From Thalassia testudinum (lineage: Eukaryota; Streptophyta; Magnoliopsida; Alismatales; Hydrocharitaceae), in NCBI GenBank assembly GCA_037157565.1, contig JAZHRO010000024.1:15816501-15880500 (forward strand): a stretch of DNA of 64,000 bases, written 5' to 3'. The notes below the pieces were generated by a model that did not search any database, had not been told where the DNA came from, and saw only the letters and a program-made list of their open reading frames with translations. Shown piece by piece: positions 45,201 to 58,400 of this stretch. The translations under genes and the position numbers were made by a program. Positions within the stretch are counted from its first letter, which is position 1. Every line of letters begins with the position of its first letter.

Positions 45201-46589
45201 CATGTTCTCTAGGATTCATCATATTTGGAAGAGCATTGGTTTTCAAGCCATTTTTTTCGCGACAAATCTCACGCAGATCAATTCCAACCGTCTCCATTTC
45301 AGATCGGGAGGAGCGGCTGCCCCTTTCGACCGTGTGCGATATAGATAAAAGGGGGTGTAGACTTTGCCGTAGATTTCAACGCGAGCGAAACCATTCTCTA
45401 TTTGGGAAGGGGGTGAAGTGACAAGTCTGGGGATGCTTAGATTTGAAAGATAGCCAGTGATGTCCACTTAGGTGGGCTCAAATAAGGGAAGATGGAGGAG
45501 GAAGTAGGAGAAGATGGTTGGCCCATTTTATTGAGTCAATTTTGTCTTCGCTTGTTGACGTGGCTCACGGCCGGTTGGGTCTGGTTGACCAAGATTCAGA
45601 TATTTTAGTCTGAAATCGACTCGGCGATGTTGAAGATTGTGGAAATCCTTTCCTCCTTGTCAAAGCCTTCCCACATGGCCAAGTGTTTGTCGTGAACGGA
45701 AAAGAGCGAACACAACCATGAACAGCTAATTAATGTAACCTGGAGGAAAACATGACAAATGGCACGATATTTTAAGCTTTTCCACTTGTGTCGGGGTGAT
45801 ATTATGGTAGGAACCTCGATCGTACTGCGCCCACCGGAAACCCTACTTATTATCGTTTGGTCAAGCAAGAAGGAATGGAGGATAGTTTATACCAATCTAC
45901 ACCTAACTGGGAATACTTAAAACCTCAACTTTGGTAGGAAGATGCAGATTCGAACCCTATCGATCTACACTTTAGATAATTTTTGTGCAAGTGATATCTT
46001 CTCCCATCATCTTTTTTTTTTTCTCTCCTTTCCTTTTCTTTTCTTTTATTTCTTTTGTTGAAAAAAAAAAAAGGTAACGTTTGAAACCTAAGGTGAGAGA
46101 TCACATACTTAACCATGAGATCGTTCAAGTGAGTTTTTATTGACTTACTTTGTTGGGAGTCGAAAGATTGAAGTAATTCGCACCATAGTCACCCTAGTTA
46201 TCTCCATACTTTGCCCTCTCACCCCCCATGTTGTTTGAAATTGCACCTACATCCCTTGAATGTTTGATGGATGCATGTTTGGTACATAATCAGGGAAGTA
46301 GGGATGCAGATGGTTAGATATATGACGTGGAAATAGGTAATACCGTATCCATATTTGTTTCTTAAAATAAAAGTGGTTACAGAAATGGATTTTATACAGA
46401 AGTAAGAATTTAAGGAGTCCTTTCCTTAAAATATTGATATGGCTACAAAACAAATATTCATATTCGGACCTAGTTTTATGCAGATAAGGACATGAATTAT
46501 CCTACGGAATATTAAGGAATATTTCCTAATGATTATTAAAATTAATAGTAGAAAAATAAAAATTTACATTATTATCCTTATCCACATTT
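42258..46589. other. AT-rich intergenic stretch, no gene seen
   Basis: No ORF with a recognisable motif. A purine-rich block (about 44400-44980) gives long antisense frames that are compositional. A stretch of higher complexity lies at about 45150-45470, but no protein motif is visible in its frames (45243-45467 minus). Confidence 0.5.
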
Positions 46590-47560
46590 TTTTTAAAATA
46601 TTACATTTATGTACATGAAATCTTTTCTAATTACATCTATACTCTCGTAAACTTCATATTTAAAGATTTTTCCCTCTTCTTTCTTTTTCCTTCTCTCGTC
46701 ACCTTCTTCCTCCTCAAGTTCTTGCTGTACCTCCTTGCCAGAGGCCTTTTCCCTCGATCCCTCCTCCCTCTTGCTCACCGACCTCCTCCTCCTCATCGAA
46801 CTCTTCCACCCTCTTGCTCCTCTCTCAACACCTCCTCCTCCTCCTCCGCCAACCCCTACTCCTCCCTCGACCTCTTCTCATCCTCCTTCCTTAACCACTC
46901 CTCCTCCACCAACCCTTCACCAGGCCTTGCTTCTCCTCTAACCCCTTCTCCTCACTGGCTAATGAAAAAGTAGAGAGAGAGAGAGAGAGAGTAGGTCTAT
47001 GGGTGGGGGAGGAGGTTGATGAGCAGGAGATAGGAGAAGAAGGGGTCAGGGGAGGAGTAGGGGTTGGCAAAGGTAGAGGAGGGGTCGATGGAGGACTAGG
47101 AGGGGAGAGGAGGAGGATTGTGGGCAGGGGTTGGGATGTCGATGAGAAAGAAGGCGGAGAGGTCGGTGACGGAGTAGGATGGGGGTGGAAGGTAGTGAGG
47201 AGGATTGTGGTTAGGGGGGGAGGAAGTCAATGAGCAAGAGGGAGGAGAAGGAGAAGACGTTGACGGAGGAGCAAGGGTTGGTGGAGCAGGAGTGGGGAGT
47301 AGGCCAACGAGGAGGTGGCTTGTGGGTGGAGTAGAAGAAGTTGATGAGCAGGAGGGAGGAGGAAGTTGGAGAGGAGGAGAAGGGGTCGAGGGTGAAGGTC
47401 TCCTGCGAGGAGGTGAGGCAAAACTTAAGGAGGAAGAAGGTGAAGAGAGAAGGAAGAAGAAATAAAAGGGAAAAAATTGCAAATCTAAAGTTTATGAATG
47501 TATAAATGTAATTAAAAAAAATTTTAGAAACATGAATATAAATATGTTATTAACTACGAC
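46590..47560. mobile_element. Foldback element 1, about 1 kb
   Basis: The outer 200 bp on each side are inverted repeats. Left TTCTAATTACATCTATAC and right (complement) TTTAATTACATTTATAC are followed by matching CCTTCTCTCGTCACCTTC and CCTTCTCTCTTCACCTTC, and this continues as pyrimidine-rich (left) and purine-rich (right) arms. An AG repeat is at 46972-46991 near the centre. Ends are approximate. The long frames inside (for example 47096-47482 minus) are proline/serine-rich products of the repeat composition. Confidence 0.7.
46972..46991 (+). repeat. AG dinucleotide repeat
   Basis: Ten AG units in the centre of foldback element 1. Confidence 0.9.
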
Positions 47561-49815
47561 GTATAGTTACCGTTGCATATTAAGTGAATGATATATGTAG
47601 TCAACGAAGCATGTTTGTAAGGGTACAGAAATAAATATAAAATTTATAAAAGTACAGGTGTAATTAAGAAATATTTTGAAGGTATTGATGTAAGTATTCA
47701 TTATTTAAAATATTTACGTACAGGTACGCTATACATAAAAAAGAAAGTGACTTTCAAAACAAAAACAGTATACGTATGAGATTCTTAAAACCGCATCCGT
47801 AATCGAATCTATTGTAATCCTAAGTTTGATCCGTATTCGCATCCACGAAAATCTAAATTTACGTATCCGTATCCGTCAGTCTTGCAAAATTTATGTTGAT
47901 ATCCTCGTTAAAACAAAATCGATCACAGATGGGTCACGATACATCCGCGTCCGATTACATCCTTACGTTGAAGTCAGAGAAGCATATGGATAACTTGATC
48001 CTTTCGAGGGTGCGACAAAATCTGATGGCATGGATACCTCATACCTTGGCTCGAAATGGGAATTATCGAGGGATGTCGAGGGTATGGTGGATAATGGACC
48101 ATGCTGGGAGCGTACACTGCAATACCACGGTAAACAAATGATTTTAGATGGTACATCACGTGACACGAAACAACAAATCTTGGGGACATGGAATCGTGGG
48201 ATATCCGGACTCCCGTCTCTGGGATTTGGATGATTGCCTGTACCAGAGAACAAATAAAAAACTTGTACCGATCAAGATATACGTAATGGTTCCACAAGTG
48301 TCGGAATTAAGCGTCTAATTACGGGTTTATGGAATTTCACCCTCCCACGAAATTATCTAATTTTTCTTATTAATTTTGCTTGACTCTTTTTGATGAATTA
48401 TATTTTTTCTTATTTTACCGACTTATTCCACCAGATAAAAATTTTAAATAAAATAAAAATTTCTAACTCATAAGACAATGAATTTAACTAAACACCAAAC
48501 CCTTTCAATTTATCCTGAGCCTAAATTTTATTTCAGCCAATAATTTATCTTACCAGATGGGATGGGGGATATCTCTGATATCATCGTATATTGTACCACA
48601 GGACATTGGTCCACTTTTTGAAATTGGGATTCGGGATCCGGCCAAGGTAACACATATGGTTAAAGCGTGCAGAGGATGGTGGCAGAGACGATTTGGATTT
48701 GGTGCAACCGCACCATTATTTTTATGTACTACTTGGTAACGCCAATAATGCTGCTTTTTTAAATCTAACCTATCGATCGGAACCTTGATTAAAAGGAGGA
48801 CCCTCGTTCGTGGCAATTGGTTTTGAAGTGAAAATAGGCTTGGTGATCAAGAAATGGATTTTTTTTTCAGAAGAATGAGATTCAACTAGATATAATAAAA
48901 AAATTGCCTATGGGTAAATTTAGGCCTACCAAATAGGTCCGGTTGGACGTGACTATTTTACCACATACTTCAATTAATCCTGTTGGAGGAGGTTGGACTT
49001 GATTGTTAATAAGTTCCAAAGCTTCCAATTCGTACCCAACTTGAACCATTTAGTATAAGGGTTAGCCAGGTAAGAGGGTTTGGCAAGTTGGGAATGTAGT
49101 AGCCGGCATGGCCTTTTTTTTATGTTAATCATTTAGAGCAGGTTGAAAGGGTTCATGGAACTTAACCCACACCCAACCTATTTGATTAAATAGGTTAATC
49201 GAGTTTAAAGTTAGTTTACTTAAGCAGATTTGCATTCAGGTGGGTTAATTGGATGGGTAACAAGTCAGGCGAGTAGATTTTAACTTGACAGCTGTACAAA
49301 AATCATGCTGGCTTAGCATCTTTCTATGCCTCCTAAATTTTGCATTACCAAAGTTTCATGCTACCACCGGATCCTCGGTTCAAGACATCTTTTGTTAGTT
49401 AAGTTGCAGCAAGGATTTCTGGACGATTCATCAAATAAATAATGAACTAAATTAACTCCTTACATCTTTCGGAGAAATAGTTCCTACGTAAATGGTAAAA
49501 TTCTTCTCTGGATCATACACACGCATCCATGTGTGTGTATATATATATCCATACAAAAACATGTCTGTATAGATATCTATAAACACATACATATCCATAC
49601 ACATGTATATTTATGTGCCTGTTTATGTATACATACATGTAGCCTACTTATCTGATAATTCCTAATGAATTAGTACAAAGGGCAGCACGACAATGGTCGT
49701 CGAGGTCTTTCTGCCAATTAACCCTACCGTTTTTTTGGACTACTTATGTCACTCGAATGCGCTACTTTGGCTAAGCATTTGGAATTATTTTTCTTGTGTA
49801 TTATTTTTGGTCGGA
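47561..49815. other. Intergenic stretch, nothing recognised
   Basis: Immediately right of the foldback (47630-47720) are repeats of its subterminal words (GTGTAATTAAGAAATATTTT-like). A TA/CA-rich low-complexity tract is at 49530-49640. No gene. Confidence 0.5.
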
Positions 49816-50130
49816 CGGTAAATAAATGTGTATTATAATATATTTTATAATGTATAAAATGAGAATGGTGATTTTAATTAATGTATTTTAATTTTTATCG
49901 GTAAAAATTATTTTTTATAGATAAAAAATCATTTTCTAAATGAAAAAATATTTCCTATAAGTAAAAAATTATTTACCACTAATAGAAAGTAAAATACACT
50001 AATATATTTTCATTTTCAATCGATTTAAAATTATTTCCAACAAATATATTTTAATTTATTTAATTTTTAATCGATCGATTTTCATTTTCAACTGAATAAT
50101 TTTGATTGCGTATTACAAAACACATTTCCG
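49816..50130. mobile_element. MITE-like element, copy 1
   Basis: Left end CGGTAAATAAATGTGT and right end (complement) CGGAAATGTGTTTTG, very AT-rich. A second copy in the same orientation is at about 51325-51685. No TSD was found. Confidence 0.5.
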
Positions 50131-51324
50131 TACTTGTCTCCTTATTATAACAACTTGGCCACAGGAAAGTCTCATATCCTAAGCCACACAACCAAATAAC
50201 TTAGAAGCCAACTCAAGTTGTCATATATATACGTACTTGACATTTCCATCTCTTGCTTTGCTCTTCTCATTCAGCATTCCTTTCATTTTTAATTTTTGCC
50301 ATTAGAGAGATGTTCACAAACCAAACAAAATCCAAGAACATCAAATGTTAGTTTAAATTTCTCATCTTTTTCTTTTGAGCAAGTCCAAAATCAAATCAAA
50401 TCAAATATAATTAAACATAAAAAGGAGCCCCTTTAAGAGAGAAAAGATCGAGTTTAAGATGATTTACGCGACAGGTCGATGACAACAAACCAAAAAAGCC
50501 ACAATAAGACGTAGCGAAAGCCCTAGAGTGGATGTAGGATCTGAGCGAAAGCCCTCTCTCTAGCACTGATGGGGCTTTTAATCGGCCTTTCCTTTGTCGG
50601 TCGGGGCCCTCCCCCCTCTCCTCCTCTCCTTCCCCTTCCCCCCGCCCTTTAGTCTCCCTTTGTGTTGATCTTTGCTTGAAAGTTCGCCGCCGTTTGCCTT
50701 GATTGCCCTCGACTCTTCAGCTTGGATCTCGTCAGCCTCGCTTGAGCGTCTCGTCGATGGGCTGCTGCGACTCGTCACTCACTAGCATCCTGCTAGTGAG
50801 CCTGCTAATGCTATGGGTTGGGTGTTTGTTGAGGGGCCACCATTTTCTTCCTTGGTGAAACACTAGGTGGTGGAGGTCCTGCTGCCACAGTGGGGGTGAT
50901 GGTCATCGTGCGTGCTCTTTAGTAGATGCCTAAGTCGACGATGGACTTGGAGACCTCTTTTTGTGCTTGGGACCACGTGTAACCCGTGGTTTACATGATC
51001 TAGATTTACTCGATTCTTGTCGGGTTCCACTTCCTATCGACTTTTCATTAGCGTGGATCGTGAAGATCGTCGAGATTACGTCTTGGTGGTGCTGTTGTAT
51101 CTTTACTTTGTTGTAGGAGCGTCGAGTTGTAGCTTTTTTGAGCTCGAAGGACCACGACTATTTCCTCTACTTAGCACACTTTTTTTTGTATTTTGGTTTC
51201 TTTTTTCTCTTATATTTTTTGTTTGAGATAGGAGACCTTCTTGGAAGATGAATCCTAAACCTAAATACACATGCAGAGGAAGTTTAAAATTAATAAATTA
51301 GGAAGCTAATATCGAAAAGAGAAA
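50131..51324. other. Stretch between the two MITE copies, no gene assigned
   Basis: Moderate GC in 50500-51230. Frames such as 50578-50778 (minus, charged) and 51017-51226 (plus, ending in a hydrophobic run) lack recognisable motifs and homologues within the window. Confidence 0.4.
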
Positions 51325-51685
51325 AAGTAAATAAACATATATTATAATATATTTTACAACGTATAAAATAAGAGTAGTAATTTTAATCAATGTATTTTAA
51401 TTTTTTACTGATGAAAATTATTTTATATAAATAAAAAATTACTTTTTTAATAAAAAATCACGTTCCAAGTTAATAATCATTTACCCCAATGTAAGGATAA
51501 AATATACCAATATATTTTCATATTTAACTAATGTATTTTAATTTTCAACTAATTGAAAATATTTTGATTTATTTAATTTTAAATAATTAATTTTTATTTT
51601 CAATCATTCATTTTTATTTTCAATTTACTCATTTTAATTTTTAATTCGTTGATTCTAATCCCACGTTATAAAATATATATTTCCA
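51325..51685. mobile_element. MITE-like element, copy 2
   Basis: Same internal order of ATGTATTTTAATTTTT and TCATTTTTATTTTCAATT-like words as copy 1. Ends AGTAAATAAACATA and (complement) TGGAAATATATATTTTA. Confidence 0.5.
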
Positions 51686-54428
51686 TGCTCTCGTCAACAA
51701 AAGAGCCAAAATATTATTCAGAATGCAATTTTCACGTAGCTTTTGCTTTTAAAAGTAATTAGACAGATTTAGCACAATGAGTTTGCAGGATAAGTAGTAA
51801 TTAGAGTCGGGAGAGTAAAGGTCAAGGCGTTGGTTTCGACGTATGTGATACGTGAATGAATTTTATAAGGTAGAATTAAATAACAAGGCAAATGTGGTAA
51901 TTTATGCCTTGTCCATGAAACCTTTATTCGGACTTCGATCCGGGGATAACCAGTTTAGATGATAGTTCGAAAAAGCAGAGGTACTTGAGTGTGAATGTAA
52001 TATTGGTTTTCCTAGGGAAGCTTGATTGAAAATGTTCAAACTTAAACTCCTCCAGTCCTGTTATATTTGACCTGCAAAATTTTCTTCCGATTCATGAGAT
52101 ACTTAGATGATTTGTTATTTTCTGAGGATAATTTTCCCTCGAGTAAGATTGGGACATCTTTAAAAAATAATATCATGTTATAAACTTATGAAAATAAATG
52201 ATGAGATTTAAGAATCGAAGATTATTATTTGATAATTTAAATTTAAATATTTTAGGTAATTATTTATATTTATAAAATCCCTTCTCAATACATTGTCACG
52301 ATTAAGTTTTCTTGATTAACCTCTTATCTAGATTTGAGTTGTCAAAAAGATAGCACATAAATCAAAAAAACACAAATTATTGTTAATAGCAATATACATC
52401 TTCCCGATCTCTGATCTCTTAATTACGGAACCAAAATTCTGGCATTAATCAATCAGACAAGTCAGCCAAGACCACCACAGGTTCAACATCAATCAATCAT
52501 ACAAACATCTTGCAATTCTGTAACTCAAGGGATTAACCAGCTTGAGAAAAAAAGGAGAGAGAGATTGAGAGAGACGGAAATTAAGGTTATTTTTGGATTG
52601 GAAGGATCGGTATTGCGTTAATAGGTGATAATTTAATATTCTAATATGATGTGAGTAGGTATATTATATTGGAATGAGTATATTTTAATATATCATGAAG
52701 TTGATGTGGGTAGTTATATTATAAGTGGAATGTATATTAATATTGATGTAATATAAAAAATAATGTATCGATGTGATATAAGAGATGATATTGTTGTGGC
52801 GTAGACGAAGAGTTATAAAATCTTTTTAAAAGGCTATCCAAAAGTGCAGGCTAACATGACATAACGACGAAGCAACATTCCCTTTACCAAAGGGTGTCCG
52901 GCTTGGCTTTTAGCATCGCTGAGCTTTATCAGAATGCTAAAATTCCACGATGGTTCACATACGGATCCCCACCACTGACATGTGACATGGTGCCAGATGC
53001 ATTCAAAGTCCAGATCTCAGGAAATGGAAAGGTGTGAAACCTTTGTTTTGTATCTTATCCTTGGACATGGACCCCTACATATTTTCGGCACGAAAATGGT
53101 GAAAATACTCTGCTCCGTTCTGTACCCGCAATCGACACATCGATCAAATTTAGAATTCAAACTCCATCTCTACCGACAGATTCTCATCATCCAACGGTTA
53201 TTTTGCCGTAGGGTTGTCATTACCGCCACCGCAGCAAATGCCATTGCTGTTAAAATTAAGGCACCTGCAAATATAAATAGACAATCGATCCGTGATGATG
53301 AAAATATCTTAGTTATAAGTAAGAAAATCGCGCTCGACAATTCATAAGAAATTATGATTAAGTCATACGTGACATGAGAAAACAAAAGGAATCTTAGAAA
53401 TGTTACGAATAAAGTATCTTTAGTACAATTTCCTCTCACATCTGTGATGTACTTTGCCTATGACTGTCCTAAAAATTCATTTCAATGGAATAAAGTTGAG
53501 GTAATTTAATTATTATGAATGATTAATTGATCGATCAGGATTCAAAAATAATTAATTAAAGATTAATTCAAAAATGGTAGAAAATTTTCGTAGTTGAATG
53601 ATTTAACTTTTAAATTGATTCTCATTTAAATCAAAGGGAAGGTGAGACCAGCACACATGCACATGTGAATTCCTTAACTCTATTTTTTACTCTTTACTTT
53701 ATAAGATATTGAAAGCAAAATATTTTTATATTTATCAAAAGGTTGATCTACTTCTACATTAAAATTTTCTTACAAATATATTTAATTCTAACGTAAATTT
53801 TTATACCATCATCTATCAATTACATCTTAATTAATACAATAAACCTATACAAAACGACAGTCATCACCACCACTGGTGACTGCAACATTGCCTCGTTGCC
53901 ACCGGCAATAACGTTATCAATGGGGACAGTCGGGACGATCTACCGGTAGTATGGGCAACATAAGCACGCTCTTGGCCTCTCATGTCGGAAGAATGCTACC
54001 ATTAGCAATGATGATAGTGCCACATCGTTGAAATATGAATAAATCGATACGAAGAAAGAAATGCATTAAGTCCCACATGGCCGTGTGGTGATAAACGTAT
54101 CAATACGATATAAACAAATAAAATGAAAAAGCATTTGTTGTTTTAATTTGAATTATGGGAAATAGAAAATGGTAATGAGGCTTGTGACTTTAGGCATACT
54201 TTGTTAGTTTTGAGGGATAAAAAATAGAAAAATGTATAACACATCATGCGGCACATGCGTTCATCCTATGGTAAGTAGAATATACCACACGGTATTTGTA
54301 TGGTGCTTTTTAGATCAAGAATACAGCATATAGCACGCACCCGCAGAACTTTTACACAGAATATATCAATCATTTCTTTCATAATATTTTTAAGGTTCAT
54401 GATTTCTCCTATTATAATATATTTAGCT
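51686..54428. other. AT-rich intergenic stretch, no gene assigned
   Basis: The only frame worth naming is 53170-53439 (minus, 89 codons): two hydrophobic runs, and a TTTGCAG sequence inside that would make a good 3' splice site before the last 32 codons. It could be a terminal exon, but there is no family match and no upstream exon, so it is not listed as a gene. Confidence 0.45.
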
Positions 54429-55448
54429 TTTGGTTTATGATTTTTCATTCCATCACATATTTTATTTTTAAAGAATAAATGAGTTGATTTATATAACTTT
54501 TTTTAATGTATATATCATTAAAATTTTCTAAAATTACTTATTTGTTATTGATTTTATTATGTTGTCGATTTTGTCATTGAAAAAGTCACATTGTTTTTAT
54601 ATTTATCATTTAGTTAGTTGTAATTGTTAAATTTTACGATTTTAAATTAAATTAATGTAATACAAAATTATTTTTAACTTATCAAAATTTATTTATTTTT
54701 TATTTTCACCCCCTTTCCCTTCTTCCTCCCCCCACTTTACTTCCTTTCCTTTCCTCCTCACCTTCACCACCTCCTCTCAACCACCACCTCCTCCCAAGGT
54801 GATGACCCTAGCCTCGCACTTTGCCTCCTCTCTCGTTTGCCCTGTGAGGGCAATCACCAAAGTGTCGACACTACCGTCGAAAAGGTGATCCCTAAAGCCC
54901 CACCACCACCACCATAAGAATGTCTTCAGGCACCTCTTCAACCACAAGCCCAAGAAGGCAGCGGACAACGACAAGACACTGAAGAAGGACACTGGCACGG
55001 ATGGCAAGAAGGGCAAGAAGGGCAAGGGCAAGGTCATCACATGGGGAGGAGGAGGTGGTGGTTAGAGAAGGGACGAAGGAGGTGGTCGGAGGTGAAAAGG
55101 AGGTTGGAGAGAGGGGGTGGAGGACATGGTCCGAGGTGAGAAGGAAGAGAGGTGTGGAAATAAAATTAAATAAATTTTAAAGATAAAAAATAAATTTTAA
55201 GAATTAAAAAATAATTTTTATTACATTTTTAATTTATTTTTTAGGTTTAACGAATATGACTAATAAAATATTAAATAAAAAAATGACGCAACTTTTTTTA
55301 ATGTCAAATAAATAACTTTAAAAAATTTTAGTAATATGTAAAAAAAAAAAAAAATCTTTTCTTTCGCTCGATCATAGCTTCTGTTTTATAATTTTCCATT
55401 CTACTGCGCATTTCATTCTTGAAGTACAAATCAGTTGATTTATTTAAC
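54429..55448. mobile_element. Foldback element 2 with GC-rich insert (Pack-MULE-like)
   Basis: AT-rich inverted arms (left around 54660-54705, right around 55150-55210, sharing AAAATTTATTTATTTTTTAT-like words) pass into pyrimidine-rich and purine-rich arms (54706-54790, 55035-55150). The centre is GC-rich and code-like. Beyond the arms, 54429-54500 and 55382-55448 are direct repeats (ATGAGTTGATTTATATAAC against ATCAGTTGATTTATTTAAC). Ends are approximate and the class is inferred. Confidence 0.5.
54790..55065 (+). pseudogene. GC3-rich coding scrap inside foldback element 2
   Basis: The frame 54889-55065 reads lysine-rich peptide with FRHLFNHKPKK and repeated GKKGK, nearly all codons ending in G or C. 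The preceding part continues in another frame (CEGNHQSVDTTVEKV) up to about 54916, so a frameshift lies near the CCA/CAC run at 54898-54915. It looks like a captured exon fragment of a host gene. The gene is not recognised. Confidence 0.4.
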
Positions 55449-58400
55449 TATTTTCTTTCGGCTGAGGATGTGACCGGGCGGAAAGAGTATGAGGAAGAAG
55501 ATGGGGGAAGAGGACGAGGATGGTGTTGCTGGTGGTTGGAGTAGGAAGAGGAGGTGACGTGGTGTTGTCAATGGATGGAGCGGGGAGAGGTAGGAGGTGA
55601 GGTCGTGCTAATGGTATTCGGCAGGTGCTCGAGGTGGCAAAAGGTGTTGTGTTCGTGGGTGTTGCCGAGGAGGAAGAAGGGGAGGAGGTGGTGGTGGGTT
55701 GGTTGCCACGTTCGTGGGTGCTGTGGTTGAGGGAGAGTAGGGTGCTCACTGAAGGAGTGGGGAGGGGAGGGGAGGTGGTGGGTGCTCATCGAGGTTGATG
55801 TGCCCTCCAGAGAGGTGCTACAGTCGAGTTGTATGCTGTGGATGGGTGAGCTATACATGTTAGGTGAAGTGTGCTCTGACAATGGGAGCTGCGTGCTGTT
55901 GTTATGGTGTGCTGTCGATAGCATTGCGAGGGCGGTAGCTTGTTGGGGGACAGCATCCTGCTCGTCCCGTGAAAGGGATAGCATCCATATGGGTAATCAT
56001 GTCCTGTGCAAGCGAAGAAAGACCCTGGCAACTGCTGGGGAAAAGACTCCTGTAACTGAGCTAACCCTGAGCAAAGCGAGAAAAGGCCTGCAAAAGTTCA
56101 CAGAAGAGATTTCATAAGTAGCAACATTGTAATCAAATTCAGAACATGTAATGCTGGATCCTTCCCTATCAAGGAACTTAATCCAAACCACATAGAAGTT
56201 ATATTGCTCTGGGCTAGTAGGGGGTGGCAATTTGGACCACCAAGTAACCAGGACTTGAGCCGAGTTCCACTAACAAATTGGAGTTACAGACGAATTTTAC
56301 AGAAATAGTAGATCAATAGAGGAGAGTTCAGAACTTATTGAACAAATAATATTAATGAACTTAATTCTTGGAACTAATACCTTATTGAGGTGGTTATGGT
56401 TTAAAGTGGCACTAAGCTGAAATCGAACTTGTACTGCTCTAACTCGATGCTAGACAGTGAAAAAAGTTGTTGCTTATGGAATGGAAAAATCACGAAGTTC
56501 ACGGAAAATATCAGGAATTAGACAAAATGGGAGCTATCATAAACTGCTAATTAGAGATAATTGTTTTATGTAATTATATGAATGCCTGAGGGTGTGCTTG
56601 CTTCTTTCTATTATAGCCAATATATGCTTCTCTTCCATGTGGATGGAACCGGGCCCATGGTGGAAAAGGTTCTGGTTTCCCACGAATTATTTTTTTGTTT
56701 TACAGTAAGGGCATCCAAGTTAATTAAATGAATAAGAGGAAGATATGACTTACTTTTCTCGTGACACTGTTTTAACGAAGATATGCATATAGAGAGGTTT
56801 GAATGATAATGTCATTGTCACAAAAGGGTGACCACATTATTTGCAAACACTTTGATGGAAGTGGAGAAAAATTCTAGGTTCATTAATGAATCATCTTAAT
56901 ATAAGAAAACGTAACTGGAGTTATATGACAATCATTTCTTACATATATCATCAGCTGAGGAATGTAATAAACCTATCATCAAACAAAGAATCTACTTGTC
57001 TTTGTCACAAAAAAAAAACACACACACACACACACAAAGAATCTACTTGTGCCCAACATGGTATTGACAAGAAAAGGATCACAAGGTTGCAAGAAATAAG
57101 ATGATATGAAGAAAACCTTTGCTCAGCTCATTTGTTAGGTGAGAGGTGCTCATACTCCTATGATTGTCAACCAAAGACATCTGATGAACTTGGTTTAGAA
57201 GCAAATGGGTGACCAAGATGCAGACGCTAGAAATGTAGATTATCAGAAACTGATGCAGCATAGAAAAATGTGGGCAAGTCAATTAATATAATTCCTTCCT
57301 CTATGGCCTTCAACCATTTCATGCATCATTTGGAGTGCTTGAAATTAACAATATTGCTGTTTGCCAAATAAAAAGTACAATTATTGAGGTATTTGGAAAC
57401 AACAGTAATACAGAATAAATTCAATGGAAATTCTAGTGAGGACTCCAAAGAAAAAGCAGAGGTTACTTGAGACACCAACATTAATACAGGTAGGTGAATA
57501 ATTGACAAGTCAAACTGATGTACCTAAAGTAGGTCCAGTCGAGAAAAAAATGATAGGCCTTACATTTAGGACAACTGAAAGTACCTAAAATGACAACTCA
57601 ATTGGAGGTAGAGGAAATTACATTGGCAACTTTATATGTTGTCACTGTAGAGGAGGTTGAAGTGGATGAAGAAGAAAGGAAAGGTGATGCTGTTAACATT
57701 CGACAACTTGAGTAATTGCACAAGATGATCATAATCACCCCACGAAATGGTACCCACCAAATCTCCACCACTACGAGGACACCCAAGATAAGTTGTGCAA
57801 CTGTGGTTGTTCTCTTAGGCCAAGTCAACTCAACAAATCTGTTCCTACACTTCTGATCAGTTAGATGATTTGTTCCACGACAAGGACAAAAAGGGAGACT
57901 ATTCTCCGAAGACCTCCATCAGGATACTGGTAGGGTAGAACACTCCTTTTTATACAGAAAAATTGGCAACTCAAGATCATAGTCTTCCTTTTGCAGTATG
58001 TAGGACATATTCTCATGATCAAGGTGTGAATCTCACGAAAGAATGCGATTTGCTGCTGAATTATACATTGGATGAGAGACACTTGGCCACCAGCCACTGC
58101 TCCCACCTCTGAACTTATTTGGTACAACAAACTCTGAAAAATAGCCAAATCAAACATTTCTATTAATAAGATAAACGACAAAGTTAGAGATAAGCACTGG
58201 AATAAGAACCTGCACATGGAGAATAGATTGAGGCATTACTATAAATGAGAGAGTCTGGTATCAAAGCAGCATCTCCTCAGTGAGCAACATAAAAAATGTA
58301 ATGTCTCGAGGGGCTTACAAAGTTAATCACCTTAAATAGCCTAATGAAGTTAACAGGAACCAAGAAAATCCATACTTAAGCTTCCAAGTCTTTACAAGGG

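Noticed and set aside
47003..47482. Gly/Glu-rich and Pro/Ser-rich frames in foldback 1
   Set aside because: Products of (GGA)n/(TCC)n composition.
57861..58217. Membrane protein gene on the minus strand
   Set aside because: Single frame with a hydrophobic start, no family motif, no promoter or splice context.
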